DNA of 64,000 nt from Cunninghamia lanceolata (lineage: Eukaryota > Streptophyta > Pinopsida > Cupressales > Cupressaceae): assembly GCA_027924645.1 (NCBI GenBank), contig BSBN01000233.1:10310501-10374500 (forward strand), in the 5' to 3' direction. This document shows positions 23,101-35,311 of this stretch, piece after piece (within the stretch, counting starts at the first letter, position 1; each line of letters opens with the position of its first letter). The translations under genes and the position numbers were made by a program. The notes below the pieces were generated by a model, which was not told the origin of the DNA, ran no database searches, and saw only the letters and a program-made list of their open reading frames with translations.

Positions 23101-24545
23101 ATCACCATGTGGACATTCCATAGGATCCTCCCCTACAGAAAGAGGCCCCTTAGGAATAAGATATGCAACAAGGTCCGCCTCATGAGGAACTTCATGAGGA
23201 AGAAACTAGGAAGTCGCCTTCTGCACCCAAAATAGAGATAGATACTAGAGATCATGGAGGACATGGTTATGAGAAGGGACATCAAGGATCTAGACAGGAT
23301 GTGCCTTAGTGGATGGAAAAAGAAATAGGTATGGAAGGAGGGTTTGAAATCTAAGAATTTGATGTTTCTACCCTATTTACAAAAACAATCATGAAGCCCA
23401 AGAGGAAAGCCATATTAACATTGACTATTAGAAGAGATCCTGCTACAGGTAGAAGGATGGCCTAAGTAGCACTTCCCACTATAGAGAAAGAGAAGGGCAA
23501 AATCACCCTTGGGGAGTTCCAAATCACAACTGTTGATTTGGGTTTTACCAATGAGGACCAAGAGGGTCAAAAAGGGAAGGACAGCATAGATTCTTTGACC
23601 CAAAGGGTAAAAAAGGAGAAAGAGAAAAATAAGCAACATAAGGAGCACATTGTCGAGGGGTTGATTAACCCTGATAGTACACTAGTGGATCTGACAGTCC
23701 CATTGACTGTCATCTCCTAGGAGGAGGTCAATAAGTTGGACCTCATGAAGCACGAAGCCATGATAATGGAGAAGTGGATCATGTCAGCCCCCACAGGAGC
23801 TGAAGAAGTTTTGAGAACCTCTTTACAGAGGTGGAATTCTCTAAGTAGTTTGAAGAGAAAAGTAGATAAAATGCAAAATGAAATAGGGAGAAGGTCATTC
23901 CAATTGGAAAAGGACCTAACTGCTTTAAGTGAGATAAAGAGGATTGATCCTCAGATATTGATAAATAGTGGACTGCTAAATAATAACACTGCCCTACTGA
24001 TAGATGTATGGTATGAAGATATCAGGTTCGAATGTGATATCCTGAAGAAAAGTAGTGGCAAGCTCAGGGATATAAGTATAAAGTTGCATAGTATGATGGC
24101 ATATAAGGTAGAGATCTTGGAAGCTTTGGAAGGAAAAGTGGAGGGGAAGATTGAAAACCAAGACGGAGATTTTGCTATCAAGGCGCTGGATGATCATTTT
24201 CAGCTAGTAGCTGATGACCCCCTCACCCACCTGACAAAAGAAGTGATGAATAAGATCATGAGGATCAAGGTCAAGGTGGAGACTTACAATGAGACTTTGA
24301 ATAGCAGAAAAGGTAAGCTGGATGCAATCAAAGAAAAATTCCAATCTCACAAACACATCATAACAAAAGCCAAAACCCAAGATGGCGGGGAAGTAGATAA
24401 AATAGTACAGGTATATGAGAATATCAGGACGACAATGAAGGTCCATATACAGGATGATGTTCATCAGGGTGATAGCAATACAGAAAGTGATGAAGAGCAT
24501 GATGATGAAGAAGAAGATGATGAAGAAGAGGAACCTGAAGAATAA
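20199..24545 (+). pseudogene. LTR-encoded large ORF (5' LTR copy), 1,448 codons with stops but no frameshift
   Basis: The ATG at 20199 and the TAA at 24543 are in one frame. In-frame stops interrupt it (for example TGA at codon 6, where the 3' copy has TGG) but I see no net shift. Residues 1 to about 450 look globular, including the stretch around FNLPVGKKVVSVDLHKLEIE and PLWAKLISDALDEEIRN. About 500-1,090 is Lys/Glu/Gly-rich low complexity. About 1,090-1,410 is helical, coiled-coil-like, and the last 25 residues are almost all Asp/Glu. There is no signal peptide and no motif of a known enzyme. The short pattern hydrophobic-x-I-x-x-x-LP-x-G faintly recalls plant retrotransposon ORF1 proteins, but I cannot assign a family. 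Confidence 0.8.
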
Positions 24546-24734
24546 ATGAAGATGCATCACAAAGAAGACATATGCATCAGGTACTCAGAAGATAATGAAT
24601 CATCTACATGTTTGCTAGCTGGCAACCTGGTCCATGAGGAAGGAGTTGACTAAGTCAAGAGTGATAATCTACCATTTATCTTAATTGATAAATCCTGACC
24701 ATAGGTCATTTGAAACTGCCTCCTCACCTTATTC

Positions 24735-24743
24735 TATAAAAGG
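24735..24743 (+). promoter_or_regulatory. TATA box of the giant 5' LTR, downstream of the ORF
   Basis: TATAAAAGG in the context CCTTATTC-TATAAAAGG-TGCAGG lies 190 bp after the ORF stop. The 3' LTR keeps it at 40115-40124 with one extra A. Expected transcription start is near 24770, which places the ORF in U3. Confidence 0.65.
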
Positions 24744-25595
24744 TGCAGGAGTGTCATATTTTGGATATTGGAAACTTAATTGAAATTTGATTGGTGAAAT
24801 ATCAGGACTCATTTCAAAGCTATTGTAAATGTACATGTTATGCATACTGAATGAAAGAGAAGACAATTTGATTACAAATCATCATAAATCTTGAGTAATC
24901 TGTGTTTAAAATCTTGATACATGCATTGATTAGCTGTGTCCCTTGGAGTGCTTGTCAGTCTGCATGTGTTGTTTTCATTCCTTATCCTTTGAAGTTAGCA
25001 TCATCCATATCTAGCTGTGGAACATCCTGATGATAATATGGTTTGATTTCTTCTCCTCATGAATGTATCTTGTATGTATGTGGTTCAATGGTTAAAGATT
25101 CAGTAAAATTAGAAGCATTCATTTAAATTTGTTTCAATTTCATAACAGTTCATCATCATAATTGCAAATAATAAAGAATTATAAGCAAATAACATGAAAT
25201 ATGCTGATATCCTATAGATAATTGGAAATACATAGCATATTTAGAGTAAAAGCATGTTAAATTGACAAATATCATGCAAATCCATACTCACAGACACATC
25301 ATTTGAATAAATATACTGTGTAGAAGAAAGAACAAGATCATGATGATCAATAATCAGAAGAATTGATCAAACTTGCAAATATATCATTATCTTTTGAAAT
25401 AGAGTAGAAATAACCTCTCTACAGAGTAAATTTATAGGAAATAGAACAATACTGATAAATCGGACAAATGTAAGACCCCTTGAAATGGAAAATAGCATGT
25501 CACCTCAACCTCTGAGTAATGTCAGATGATCATGACCTGATCAACAGAGACTTGGAGTCATCAACTTATCCTAAGTTGATCGTACTTTACAAGAT

Positions 25596-25601
25596 AATAA
25601 A
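25596..25601 (+). terminator. Polyadenylation signal in the giant 5' LTR
   Basis: AATAAA is followed within 40 bp by a T/G-rich stretch near the LTR end. The same signal is at 40966-40971 in the 3' LTR. R would run from about 24770 to about 25620. Confidence 0.5.
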
Positions 25602-25661
25602 GGTTTGATGTACAATTTTTTATGCATGTTGTTATGACTCATCATCATCATCAACATAAAT

Positions 25662-25679
25662 TGGTGCTAGAAGGAGGGC
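25662..25679 (+). promoter_or_regulatory. Primer-binding site of the giant-LTR gypsy element
   Basis: TGGTGCTAGAAGGAGGGC starts five bases after the LTR end. It occupies the same place as TGGTGCCCACCGTGGG in element 1. The tRNA is not assigned. Confidence 0.65.
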
Positions 25680-26189
25680 CTATTCATTAGTAGATTTGTT
25701 TGATTTGATGACACAGACAGAAAGGTAATAGTCACGTAGCTCTGTATTTCAAGTCATACTCAAAGATTTGTTGTTTTAAGTCCATACAAGCTTGTACCTT
25801 GCAAAGTTTTCAAAATTGATCATAAATATTTCAAGCTTTGTGGTCGATCATCATGATATTTTTAAAGATAGACTTTATTTCAGGTCTTTTTGTTAAATGT
25901 TTGAGGTAGTTTGCTTAAGAAACCTAATATCTAGTAAATTGTGTTCCAAAAGCCTCATATCACCCCATATTTGCATCATTTCTGCAAATATTGTGTAAAT
26001 ATCCAGTCAATTTCAACTTCTGATCATAAATATAGCCTTTGCTAGAGTGTTTCAACCTATCTTTATAGTAAACAAGACAAATTTCCTTAAATTTAAGAAA
26101 TCCTGGCCCTCAGGCCAAATACTAGGTCTAGATCCAGTGGACTCTTTGAAGAATTGCCTATCCAAGGATTTTGATCTAGAATAGTAGAT
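25680..26189 (+). other. Leader between PBS and gag
   Basis: About 500 bp of non-coding 5' leader. I see no ORF or motif in it. Confidence 0.6.
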
Positions 26190-27542
26190 ATTCATCATTC
26201 TCCTAACTCTAGCACGTCAGGAGCTTCACCAGAATGCACTCCTATAACTCGTATCAGGTTGCAAACGCCTACAAGACCACTTGTCACACCTCAGGTTCAA
26301 CCTCCACTAGTCATAATGTCATTCTTTACTGCAGAGTCACCTCTAACTTTTACTGCATATCATCCTCTACCGAAAAATATTGATAAGATTTGTCTAAAAT
26401 ATCATCCATATCAGGATGCTGATGATCACATTAGAACTTTCAAGGAAGCTTGTTGTAGGGCTAGAATTGAACATCAGGATGTGGTATGTAGGTTATTTCA
26501 ATTTTCCTTAGGGGAAGAAGCAAATAACTAGTATATCAGTCTTGGTCAAGGTTCAATCAGTTCATGGGCTACCTTGGAGAAAGCCTTTAAGGATAGATTC
26601 AAAATACCTATAGATCCTTCAATGAATTATCATCTATTTGCCACAATCAAGAGATTTGAAGGAGAGCCTATTGCTAATTTCAATGCAAGATTCCAAAAGA
26701 TGCTTTCTAAGCTAGTTGCTCCCTATACCGTACTAGATGAAGCTGCTAGGAGCATATATTAATCAGTCTTAGATCCATTGACTTCTATGTTTATCAGGAG
26801 AGCACATCTTGGTGTCACAACCTTGATAGGAGATTTTGAAGAAGTTGTCAAAGTCAGTCAGCAACTAATTCCTACTCCAACACCTAATGTTGCATTTCCA
26901 ACACTCCCTGCTTATCCTACATACCCTTCTCAACAATGAACTAATGGAGCCATGATGCCTCCAGCTGTAATGCCAAGTCCTTTGCAGATACCTCCACTCA
27001 GTATCAATCCACCTCCAAATGGAAATGGTTAGATGTTACAATATCCAAGACATACATAGGTACCTTAGATTGTAGAACAGTCTAATAACAACAATAACAA
27101 TGGATCTTCCTTCTTCAAACCTCAAACAGAGAATGTAGTAGCCAAAGTTCAGGAAGAGAAGGAAGAAATTAAAGAGATATCAGCACAGCTGAGGAAACTC
27201 ACCATTGAAATCACTCATTCGAGAAGTCAGAATTTATATTCTCAACCAAATTGGAATAGAGGATATGCCAATGATAAACCTAATTATCTTGATATATATC
27301 CCAGCTACAATAACAACAGTGGTAACAATAATCCCCCTAGACAGCCTAGAGTGTGGAGCACTAGGCCAAACAATGGTTCTCTGCCATCACCCTTAGATAA
27401 TCAGCCTCCTAGTGAACCTAAGCAGACCACTAGAGTGAACCTGACAGAGGCAACCCTTACAAACTAGTGCAGGATACATAACACCAATGCTCATGTAGAG
27501 CTAGATTGTCCTCAGGATTGCTACCAGTATATTCTAACTTGA
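26190..27542 (+). pseudogene. Ty3/gypsy gag (Retrotrans_gag type), decayed
   Basis: One frame, broken by TAG/TAA/TGA codons, runs to the TGA at 27540. The core has the typical plant gypsy gag pattern: DADDHIRTFKEACCRARI, then SSWATLEKAFKDRF and FNARFQKMLSKLV. A Pro/Asn/Gln-rich tail follows and ends in a degenerate knuckle-like stretch (C..H..N..AHVELDCPQDC). It would form the virus-like particle. The pol frame starts at once in another phase; I cannot tell programmed frameshifting from decay. Confidence 0.8.
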
Positions 27543-30500
27543 AGTATTTAACACTTTAGGTAATCCACCTTGTGTTGATGAAAATGAAATTATACCCTAT
27601 GGATATGATTCTACCTTAGTGCTAGAAAGTTTTACCAACCATCCTCATCAGGATCACACCTTAACATGTGAAGAGTCAGCCATGGCTTTCGAAACCAACT
27701 ATGTTTTTCCATTTGAAGATGAAAATGAGCCATCAATTGAACATGAAGAGGTACATACTTATCAACAACAGTATCAGGGTAGGCATAATTACAACCTAAG
27801 GAACAACTCAAACCGACCTACTGGTCCTTTGACCACATCCTTGCCTCCAAATAATTTCAACACTCCTCCTGATCCTAAGGCAAGCAATAACCCTGGATTT
27901 CCCAAGGATAATGCTCAGTACTTAGCACTGCAAAATACAACACCAAAAGCTGGTAATCTACCTCCTAATTCTCATAAGTTAGTCACATATTTGGCAGATG
28001 AAATGAAAAAGATCAAAATCAGCTTGTCATTGTCAAAATTACTCAAAACCCTAGCTATCAAGAAAGCTTTCATGAAATCCTTAGATGATCCTACTTCAAA
28101 AGAGGATAGTCATACCTCAGGTCAGAAAGGGAATAAAGATCATGTTGCTAGGGATGTTAATGCTAAACACAAAATCCTAGCCACTGTTCGAGCTATAAAG
28201 ACTTCACACATGACTCTTTACAGAGACAAGACTGAGTCACCTCCTTTTCTCCTTACTATAAGGATGTTTAGTAAAAATTTGCACAACTATTTAGTAGATT
28301 CAGGAGCATCTACCAATGTAATGCCCCTATCCATATGCAATGCTCTAGAGCTGCATCCTGCTAAGTCACTGAAGAAAGTAACATAGTTAGATAAAACAGA
28401 GGTGAGTGTAGTAGGAGAACTAACTCACATTCATTTACAGTTAGCATCAGATCCAAGAATCTAGTACTACATTGATATTCAGGTAGTTGACATACCTAAT
28501 ACCTATGGGATGCTACTCAGTAGGGATTGGTCAAAAACACTCAATGGGTACATGTCCACTAATTTTAGTCACATGTGGTTGCCTTGGAAAGGGATACCTA
28601 ATCAAATCAGGATAGATGTTGAACCTCGCATGAAACATATGATCACTAAATATAATAAAACCAACGAGATCATGTATGTAGATGTAGAACCCAGAGTTTA
28701 CTCCATCAGACCTTAGACAGTCAGGATAGAGGAGATCTTCATGTATGACGTTCATGTTCATGATGATGATCTTTGGGGTGATAAAATAGATTTAGACTCT
28801 AATTGTAACCCTGAAAATGAAACAGAGATAGATCAATTCAAGAATTTTGAGATGCACTTGTCCAAAGAAGTGCAACATTGTCAATTGTTAAAAATGCTTA
28901 TTCATGATGTTTTAATTGAAGGATGGTGCAGGTTACATGATGAGGCACATTCTAAAAAGACCTGTGATGCTTGCTTAGACATGATGAAGTTGGAACAAGC
29001 ATGTAATGAGGCATCATCATCAGCATCCATGGTAAGTTCCACAGATAGTGATAGTGGCACTGATTTCTATTTGACATCTGCAGGAATAGAAGAAGACACA
29101 TATCATGATGAAAGTCTTATTTAGATAAAAGAGATTCTGGTATGTAGCAAGAGTAATGCTAGGAGTAACAAGAAAATCACCCCAGGAAGTGATTGTTTGA
29201 TAGAATTAGATTATGAACTATCTGATGAAGATAGGGGCAGTAATTTGTCCAAGTTTGAAGAGTTTTTATCAAAACAGACTCAAAAGATGATACAACAGGA
29301 AAGAGCTCCACAGGATGCCTTGATTGAGAGATGATGTAGGTTACATGAAGCATCGCATTAAGAAACTTCTTTTTCACTATGTTTGCATATTCTAAAAAAG
29401 TAGATGTTACCTAGTCTAGAAGATCCTTCTTCCAAAGGTAAAAGAAAAGAAGAGATATCAGCTTCACATCAGCCAGATAAGGTGAAGTTTGAGAAAATTG
29501 AAACACCAAAATTGAAATGGTGTAGCTGTTAGAGCTAAAAGGAAAAGAGAAGTTCCAGATAAGTCTTTAACTGAAGATAAGCCATGGATCCTTAGGTTTG
29601 ATGGATCCAAATCAAAACAAGGGGCTGGAGTAGGAATAGATCTTATTGATCCATCTGGTAAATCCTACATAGCAGTATGCATATTGTAATTCCCATGCAC
29701 AAATAATGTGACAGAGTATGAAGCCTTGATTCGTGGGATATTGTTTGCACTCAGAAAGAAAGTGAAGATTCTACATGTCTTTGGAGACTCAGAATTGGTA
29801 GTAAGACAAGTAAGAGGCATATATTATTGTAATTACAAGAAGTTGTCTAATTACAGACATAGGGTATGGGACCTGATAGAATATTTTGATGCATTCAACA
29901 TCACCCATATGCCTAGAGAACAAAATCATAGGGCAAATGCCTTAGCCCAAGCTGCAAGTACTTTGGAACCACTATCAATATCTAGTTTGAAAAGAGTTTT
30001 AGTTGAATTAGTATCAGTACCATCTGTGCCAGATAATGTAGTAAACCTCCAAGTATTTGATGATGATCAACATATTTTAGAATTCATATCCAATAGGGAT
30101 GTCTTTGATGCACAGATCATAGATGAAAGAAATGTAGAAGATCATATCTGGGAAGAAGAAGAAATCCTAGAGTTACCTAGTAACAAGATTCCTAAAGGAA
30201 TGATAGAGCTAGAAAGAGCATTTGATTTAGACAACATGATGAAATAGAAAGATCTCCCTAAAGCAGATGGAGGAGAGTATTCACAAGTTAACATTGGACA
30301 TGATAATGAAAAAAGAAATGTCCTGATTAGAAAAGTGTACACAGAAGAAGAGTTGGAGGGGATAACCCAAGCACTTAAAGATTATATTGATGTCATTGCC
30401 TGGACATATGATGAGTTGAAAACTTATGATACATCAATCATCACTCACACTATACCTCTAAAGCTAGATGTCAATCCATTTAGACAGAAACAGAGACCTG

Positions 30501-32986
30501 TCAATGCATTGCTAGAGCCCATCATTTTTGAAGAAGTTAAGAAACTGCTTAATGCCAGGATCATATTTCCTGTGAGACATTCCACATGGGTGGCTAACCT
30601 GGTCCTAGTAAGAAAGAAGAATGGTGACATTAGATTGTGTGTAGAATTTAGGAATTTGAATAGAGCTTATGAAAATGATAACTATCCTTTGCCTTCTATG
30701 GATGAAGTCTTACAGATGGTGAATGGTGCAAAGATGATGTCATTTCTAGATGGTTTTTTAGGTTATAACCAAGTCATGGTAGACAAGATAGATAGATTGA
30801 AGACTGTATTCACTACAAAGTGGGGAATATTCACCTACAGGCGCATGCCTTTTGGATTGATAAATGTTGGAGCAACATTCCAGCGAGTGATGGATATAGC
30901 CTTTAGAGGCCTAATTGGTAAATGCATAGTCATATACATGGATGACTTGACAGCTTTCTCTAAAGATAGGGGAAATCATATAGAAGACCTCAGGAAGGTA
31001 CTAAAGAAACATGAGCATTATGGAATATCCCTAAACCCTAAGAAATGCATAGTTGAGGTAACCACAGGGAAGTTATTAGGTCACCTGATAACAGATAATG
31101 GGATCATCATAGACCTTGACAAAGTAGAATCAATCATGAAGATACAACTTCCTGGAAGTAAGAAAGAGCTCAAATCCTACTTTCGTAAGATTAATTTTGT
31201 TAGAAAGTTTATTACTGGTTTTGCAGAAATTGTCAGACCATTGAATGCCATGCTTAAGAAGGATGCCAAAATTGAGTGGACACCTGAAGCTAAAGCAACT
31301 TTTGAAGATATCAAGAAAGCCATATCCAATGCTTCCATTCTAATCAATCCAGATTATACCAAGGATTTTTATATTTACTTATTTGCTTCAGAGCATACAT
31401 CTACCTTCATGAGTTGTCCTTTCAGAGATGTAGAACTTAGATACATGGACGTTGAAACACAAGCACTTGCTCTAGTTTGAGTAGTCAAAAAATTTAGACA
31501 TTACATCTTAAGAAGTAAGGTGATTGCTGTAGTACCAGATGCAGCAGTAAAGATGCTTCTAATGCAAAGTAAACCAGATGAGAAGAGAGCCAAATGGATT
31601 ACTATCCTCCAGGAGTATGATATGGACATAACACCCATGAAATTAGTGAGAGGACAAGCATTGAGTTAGATGATATCAGAAATTGATCCCAACATCATGA
31701 GCCAACAGTATGTCATAAATACATGGGAAGATGGAGACTGGTATTCAGACATTAGGCACATCTTGATTACTATAAGATGTCCTTCAAAATTGCAAGCCTC
31801 ACAGATGAGAGCCTTGAAAATAAGATCATAGAAATACATGATAAAAGGAGGAGTCCTTTTCAAGAAGAATTATGAGGGAATACACCTAAGATGCCTAGAA
31901 AGGCAAGAAGTAGATAAAGTCCTAGCAGAATTACATGACAAGTTTGGAACTGCAAATGGATCATCCCTAGATACCACTCATGCTATCCTCAGGGTAGGGT
32001 ATTACTGGCTTTTTAAAGATACTACTGAACACATCAAATGTTGTCATATGTGTTAGGTTGCTACTAATAAAGAAAGATATGTTGCTCAACCTTTGCGGCC
32101 AGTGATGGAGATGCACCCATTTGCTCAATGGGGAATGGACTTCATAGGACCAATCAATCCTCCATCATCTTCAGGCCATAGGTATGTCTTGAATATTACT
32201 AATTATTGTACTAGGTGGACTAAAGTTGTCAGCAGTAAGACATGCAATGTTGAGGATGTAATCAAGTTTTTGGAAAGCAACATAATAACTAGGTATGGAG
32301 TTCCTTATGCCTTAGTATGTGATAATGGGTCTACCTTTGCTTCAATAAGATTATTAGGTTGGGCTTTTGACCATGGAATCATCTTGAAATTTTCCTCAAA
32401 TTACTATCCCCAAGGGAATGGATTAGCAGAATCCACAAACAAGAACTTGTTGAACATCATAAAGAAATTGATAGAAAAGAACCCAAGGGAGTGGAACACC
32501 CTATTGAAATATGCATTGTGGGTAGATAGAACTAGAATGAAGGCTACATTAGGAAATTCTCTTTTTCACCTAGTATATGGGGTGGATCCTATCCTCCTTG
32601 TTAACCTAAAGATTAGCACACTATAGTTTGCACAAGAATATCTAGGCATAGATAACAAACAAGAAGTCAGGTTGCTTTAGCTGATGCACCTAGAAGAAAA
32701 AAGAAATAAAACAATTGATCAATTTGCTAAACATTAGGCTGTTGTCAAGCATTGGTTTGACAAAAGAGCCAAAGTTAAGGCTTTTAGAATCTTAGATTTG
32801 GTCCTAATGTGGGACAAAGCACATGAAAGGAAAGGAGATCATGGTAAATTTGATAAACTCTGGGTAGGTCCCTTTCAAGTTTCAAAAATTTTAGGAGATA
32901 GCACCTATAGGCTAAAGACCTTAACTACTGAGGATGTTCCATTACCAGTTAATGGATAGTTTCTCAAGCATTATTTTCAAGCCTGA
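27541..32986 (+). pseudogene. Ty3/gypsy pol: protease - RNase H - RT - (RNase H) - integrase, decayed
   Basis: Protease: LVDSGASTNVMPL, with DSGA at 28297-28308. An RNase H domain at about 29580-29990 precedes RT: RFDGSK, TEYEAL and GDSEL keep the acidic residues, but HRANALA has Asn where Asp is usual. RT (about 30335-31200): LVLVRKKNGDIRLCVEFRNL, YRRMPFGL, YMDD at 30935-30946, LGHLITDNGI. A worn stretch after RT may be the native RNase H. Integrase (31838-32986): an HHCC-like zinc region, then WGMDFIGP, CDNGS and GLAESTN, giving D, D and E at 32138, 32331 and 32429. A frame change near 29518 and several stops make it dead. RNase H before RT fits a plant gypsy group I recognise. Confidence 0.85.
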
Positions 32987-33832
32987 AACATTGTCATGCA
33001 AGTCATGTGTAGCATAGTGTGCATATTTGTATAGTTGTTTGTACAGTTTTGGTTTTGTTTGCTTGTTTGCTTATTGAGTTCTGTTTTGGTTAGTCAAGAT
33101 GATGCAACTCATCACCCTAAGAAAATAAGCAAATTGTTAAGATTCAAGTGATAAGAACAAATCCATATATAGGTTATGACTTATTTTGAGAAGTGTTGGT
33201 GATCAGGTCTGTGATGTCTTTTCATCAGGGTGCCTTTTCTTGACCAAAGTGATTCTTTCACAATGACTCACCTAATAGCCTTGGGTTTGTGGAACACATA
33301 AGTATAGGTGTTAAGTGAAAAATCTAAAGGAACTCCCTTCCTACCAATGCAATCTCCAACCTAAATCAACAAGTGACCATGCCTTGCACATTAAGCTTAT
33401 ATGATGATATCATATGAATATAAGAATAAATATTGAAAATCCAAAAAGAAATAAAATTAGGCCATCTAAGTAACTCTACTGAGGCTATAGACACCCGCTG
33501 GTAGTGGGGCTCTACTTAGGGGGATTGTATAGATAACCTTGTCAGGGCTATGGATGCATGCTTGCAGCGAGGCTCTATCTAGGTTGGCTATGAGGGATGC
33601 TCCCAAACTATGTAGCTTAACACCAGTTACTCATGTTTTCAACTCACTTTTAAGATGAGGATAATTAATCATATGCACACACCTGATCCTTTGTTAGCAT
33701 TGTTGCCATGATGAAATACTATCATCTAGAAAGATTATAATACTTATACTCAGAAAGAGTTAAAATGCTATGTTTGGATGTGATCCTATCACTTGAATCA
33801 TTGGAATTTAGTTATGTTTTTCAGTGGCAAGT
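32987..33832 (+). other. 3' untranslated interior before the giant 3' LTR
   Basis: Non-coding. Around 33480-33580 a loose two-copy repeat occurs (GGCTATAGACACCCGCTGGT and GGCTATGGATGCATGCTTGC, each followed by a GGCTCTA.CTAG block). The expected polypurine tract just before 33833 is poor (AGTGGCAAG), probably mutated. Confidence 0.6.
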
Positions 33833-34142
33833 TGTGTGGTTACACAACACGCCCCATTTTCACTTGACAAAATAGGGACCCAACTTTTTCTGCTGCTTTG
33901 GCTTGTTGTTTTTCTGCTTCGGGTGGTCTGGTAAAATTAAGTCATGCATGTAACCCTGCAAGGGGTAGATAGGTCACCATGATGAGGTCATTTGTCAAAG
34001 TTAGTATTTCATATCATTAACCTCACAGTTGGAAAGTGTACGAAATTCCATGCAAGTTTGCCTTTTGGATCACCCTGAAACTCTTTATGGGAAGAAAGTT
34101 ATGTTAAGTCAAATTTTCAGTCAAACCTGATATTCTGAGGAG

Positions 34143-34740
34143 GGGGGTCATATTTCAAACATCAGTCACATTATACAAGATCACCCCAATATAATCTTAT
34201 CACCCAATAATCACTTGGTCCACAAAGTTCAAACGTCAATTTTTATGTAGTGGCTGTTATTTGTTCGTCAAACGACTTCATATATTTTGCAGGGGGTCAT
34301 ATTTTGAATATCACCCAATCTTACGAATATCACCCTCTTTGCAAAATATCACCCTATGTCAAAATGATGATGATGTCATCAAAACCCAACGAACAAAGAA
34401 TATCACCCTGGTGATGAGGTCATCATGTTATTTTACCCTGAGAAGTTATATGTCTGATGCCCACCATATTTAATAACATGATGGTGACGTCATTACAACA
34501 CAACGCTTAAACAATGACATTGACACTCTGACGTCACCCCGATCTTTTTCAAGGGGGTCATTTTAGTTGCGGGGTCATATTTTAAACATCCCCTGATCTT
34601 AAATTTATGACCCAATTTACATAAAGTCAATGTTGACCACACCACCCCATTCCTTTGCATTAGTTTTTATGCTCAAAGGCAGAAGGTCATTTTACCCAAA
34701 GGGGGTCATATTTTGAACATCACTCGATATTTTGAAGATC
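34143..34740 (+). repeat. U3 motif array, 3' LTR copy
   Basis: Same GGGGGTCATATTTTGAA and GATCACC/TATCACCC words as at 19031-19620, with scattered substitutions. Confidence 0.7.
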
Positions 34741-35311
34741 ACCCCTCCCCCTTATTTCCTAACATTAAATGGACTTAAATGTAGTAGATGGATCCCCACC
34801 GACTACGAATGCAGTTCAAACACTTGGCATCATCAATGGGTTCTCTGCAAAGGATCAATGTATTGGATCGATTTAACATAGTTTTACCCTAATTCTGCCC
34901 TTAGGATGCGTTTAAAGGTAACTTTTCAATGTTATTCCCATTTACCTTATGAAAAAAAAAGAATTTATAGAGCAGAGAAGTCAAACCCTCATACGAGCTA
35001 CCTGTGAACGAACTACAACTTGCAGCAGAACAGAACGAGTGGTCATCAGCATTTGTTACCCTTTTCCATAATCATCCACCTAACCTAGAAGAAAAGAATT
35101 ATCAGGCAAGTAATTAAAAACCCTCTTGTTGTCATTATCTACATGTTTAGGTAGTATATCCTTTCTTATGGTTTGAATCTGTAACTATGCACATCGTGAT
35201 GAAGTAAACAATAATGAATAGAGTATGCATGATGCCGTAGAAATATATAATGTTGTATGAATGCATATGGATACCATATGGTAAGACAAGGCATGTTTAT
35301 TGTAGGAGTCC

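Larger units (their letters stand above)
18718..25656 (+). repeat. Giant 5' LTR (6,939 bp)
   Basis: It starts TGTTTTGTGGTTACACAACA and ends CATCATCAACA, followed by the PBS. Internal order: motif array (19031-19620), ORF (20199-24545), TATA box (24735), AATAAA (25596). U3 therefore spans about 6 kb and includes the whole ORF; R-U5 is about 0.9 kb. Confidence 0.9.
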
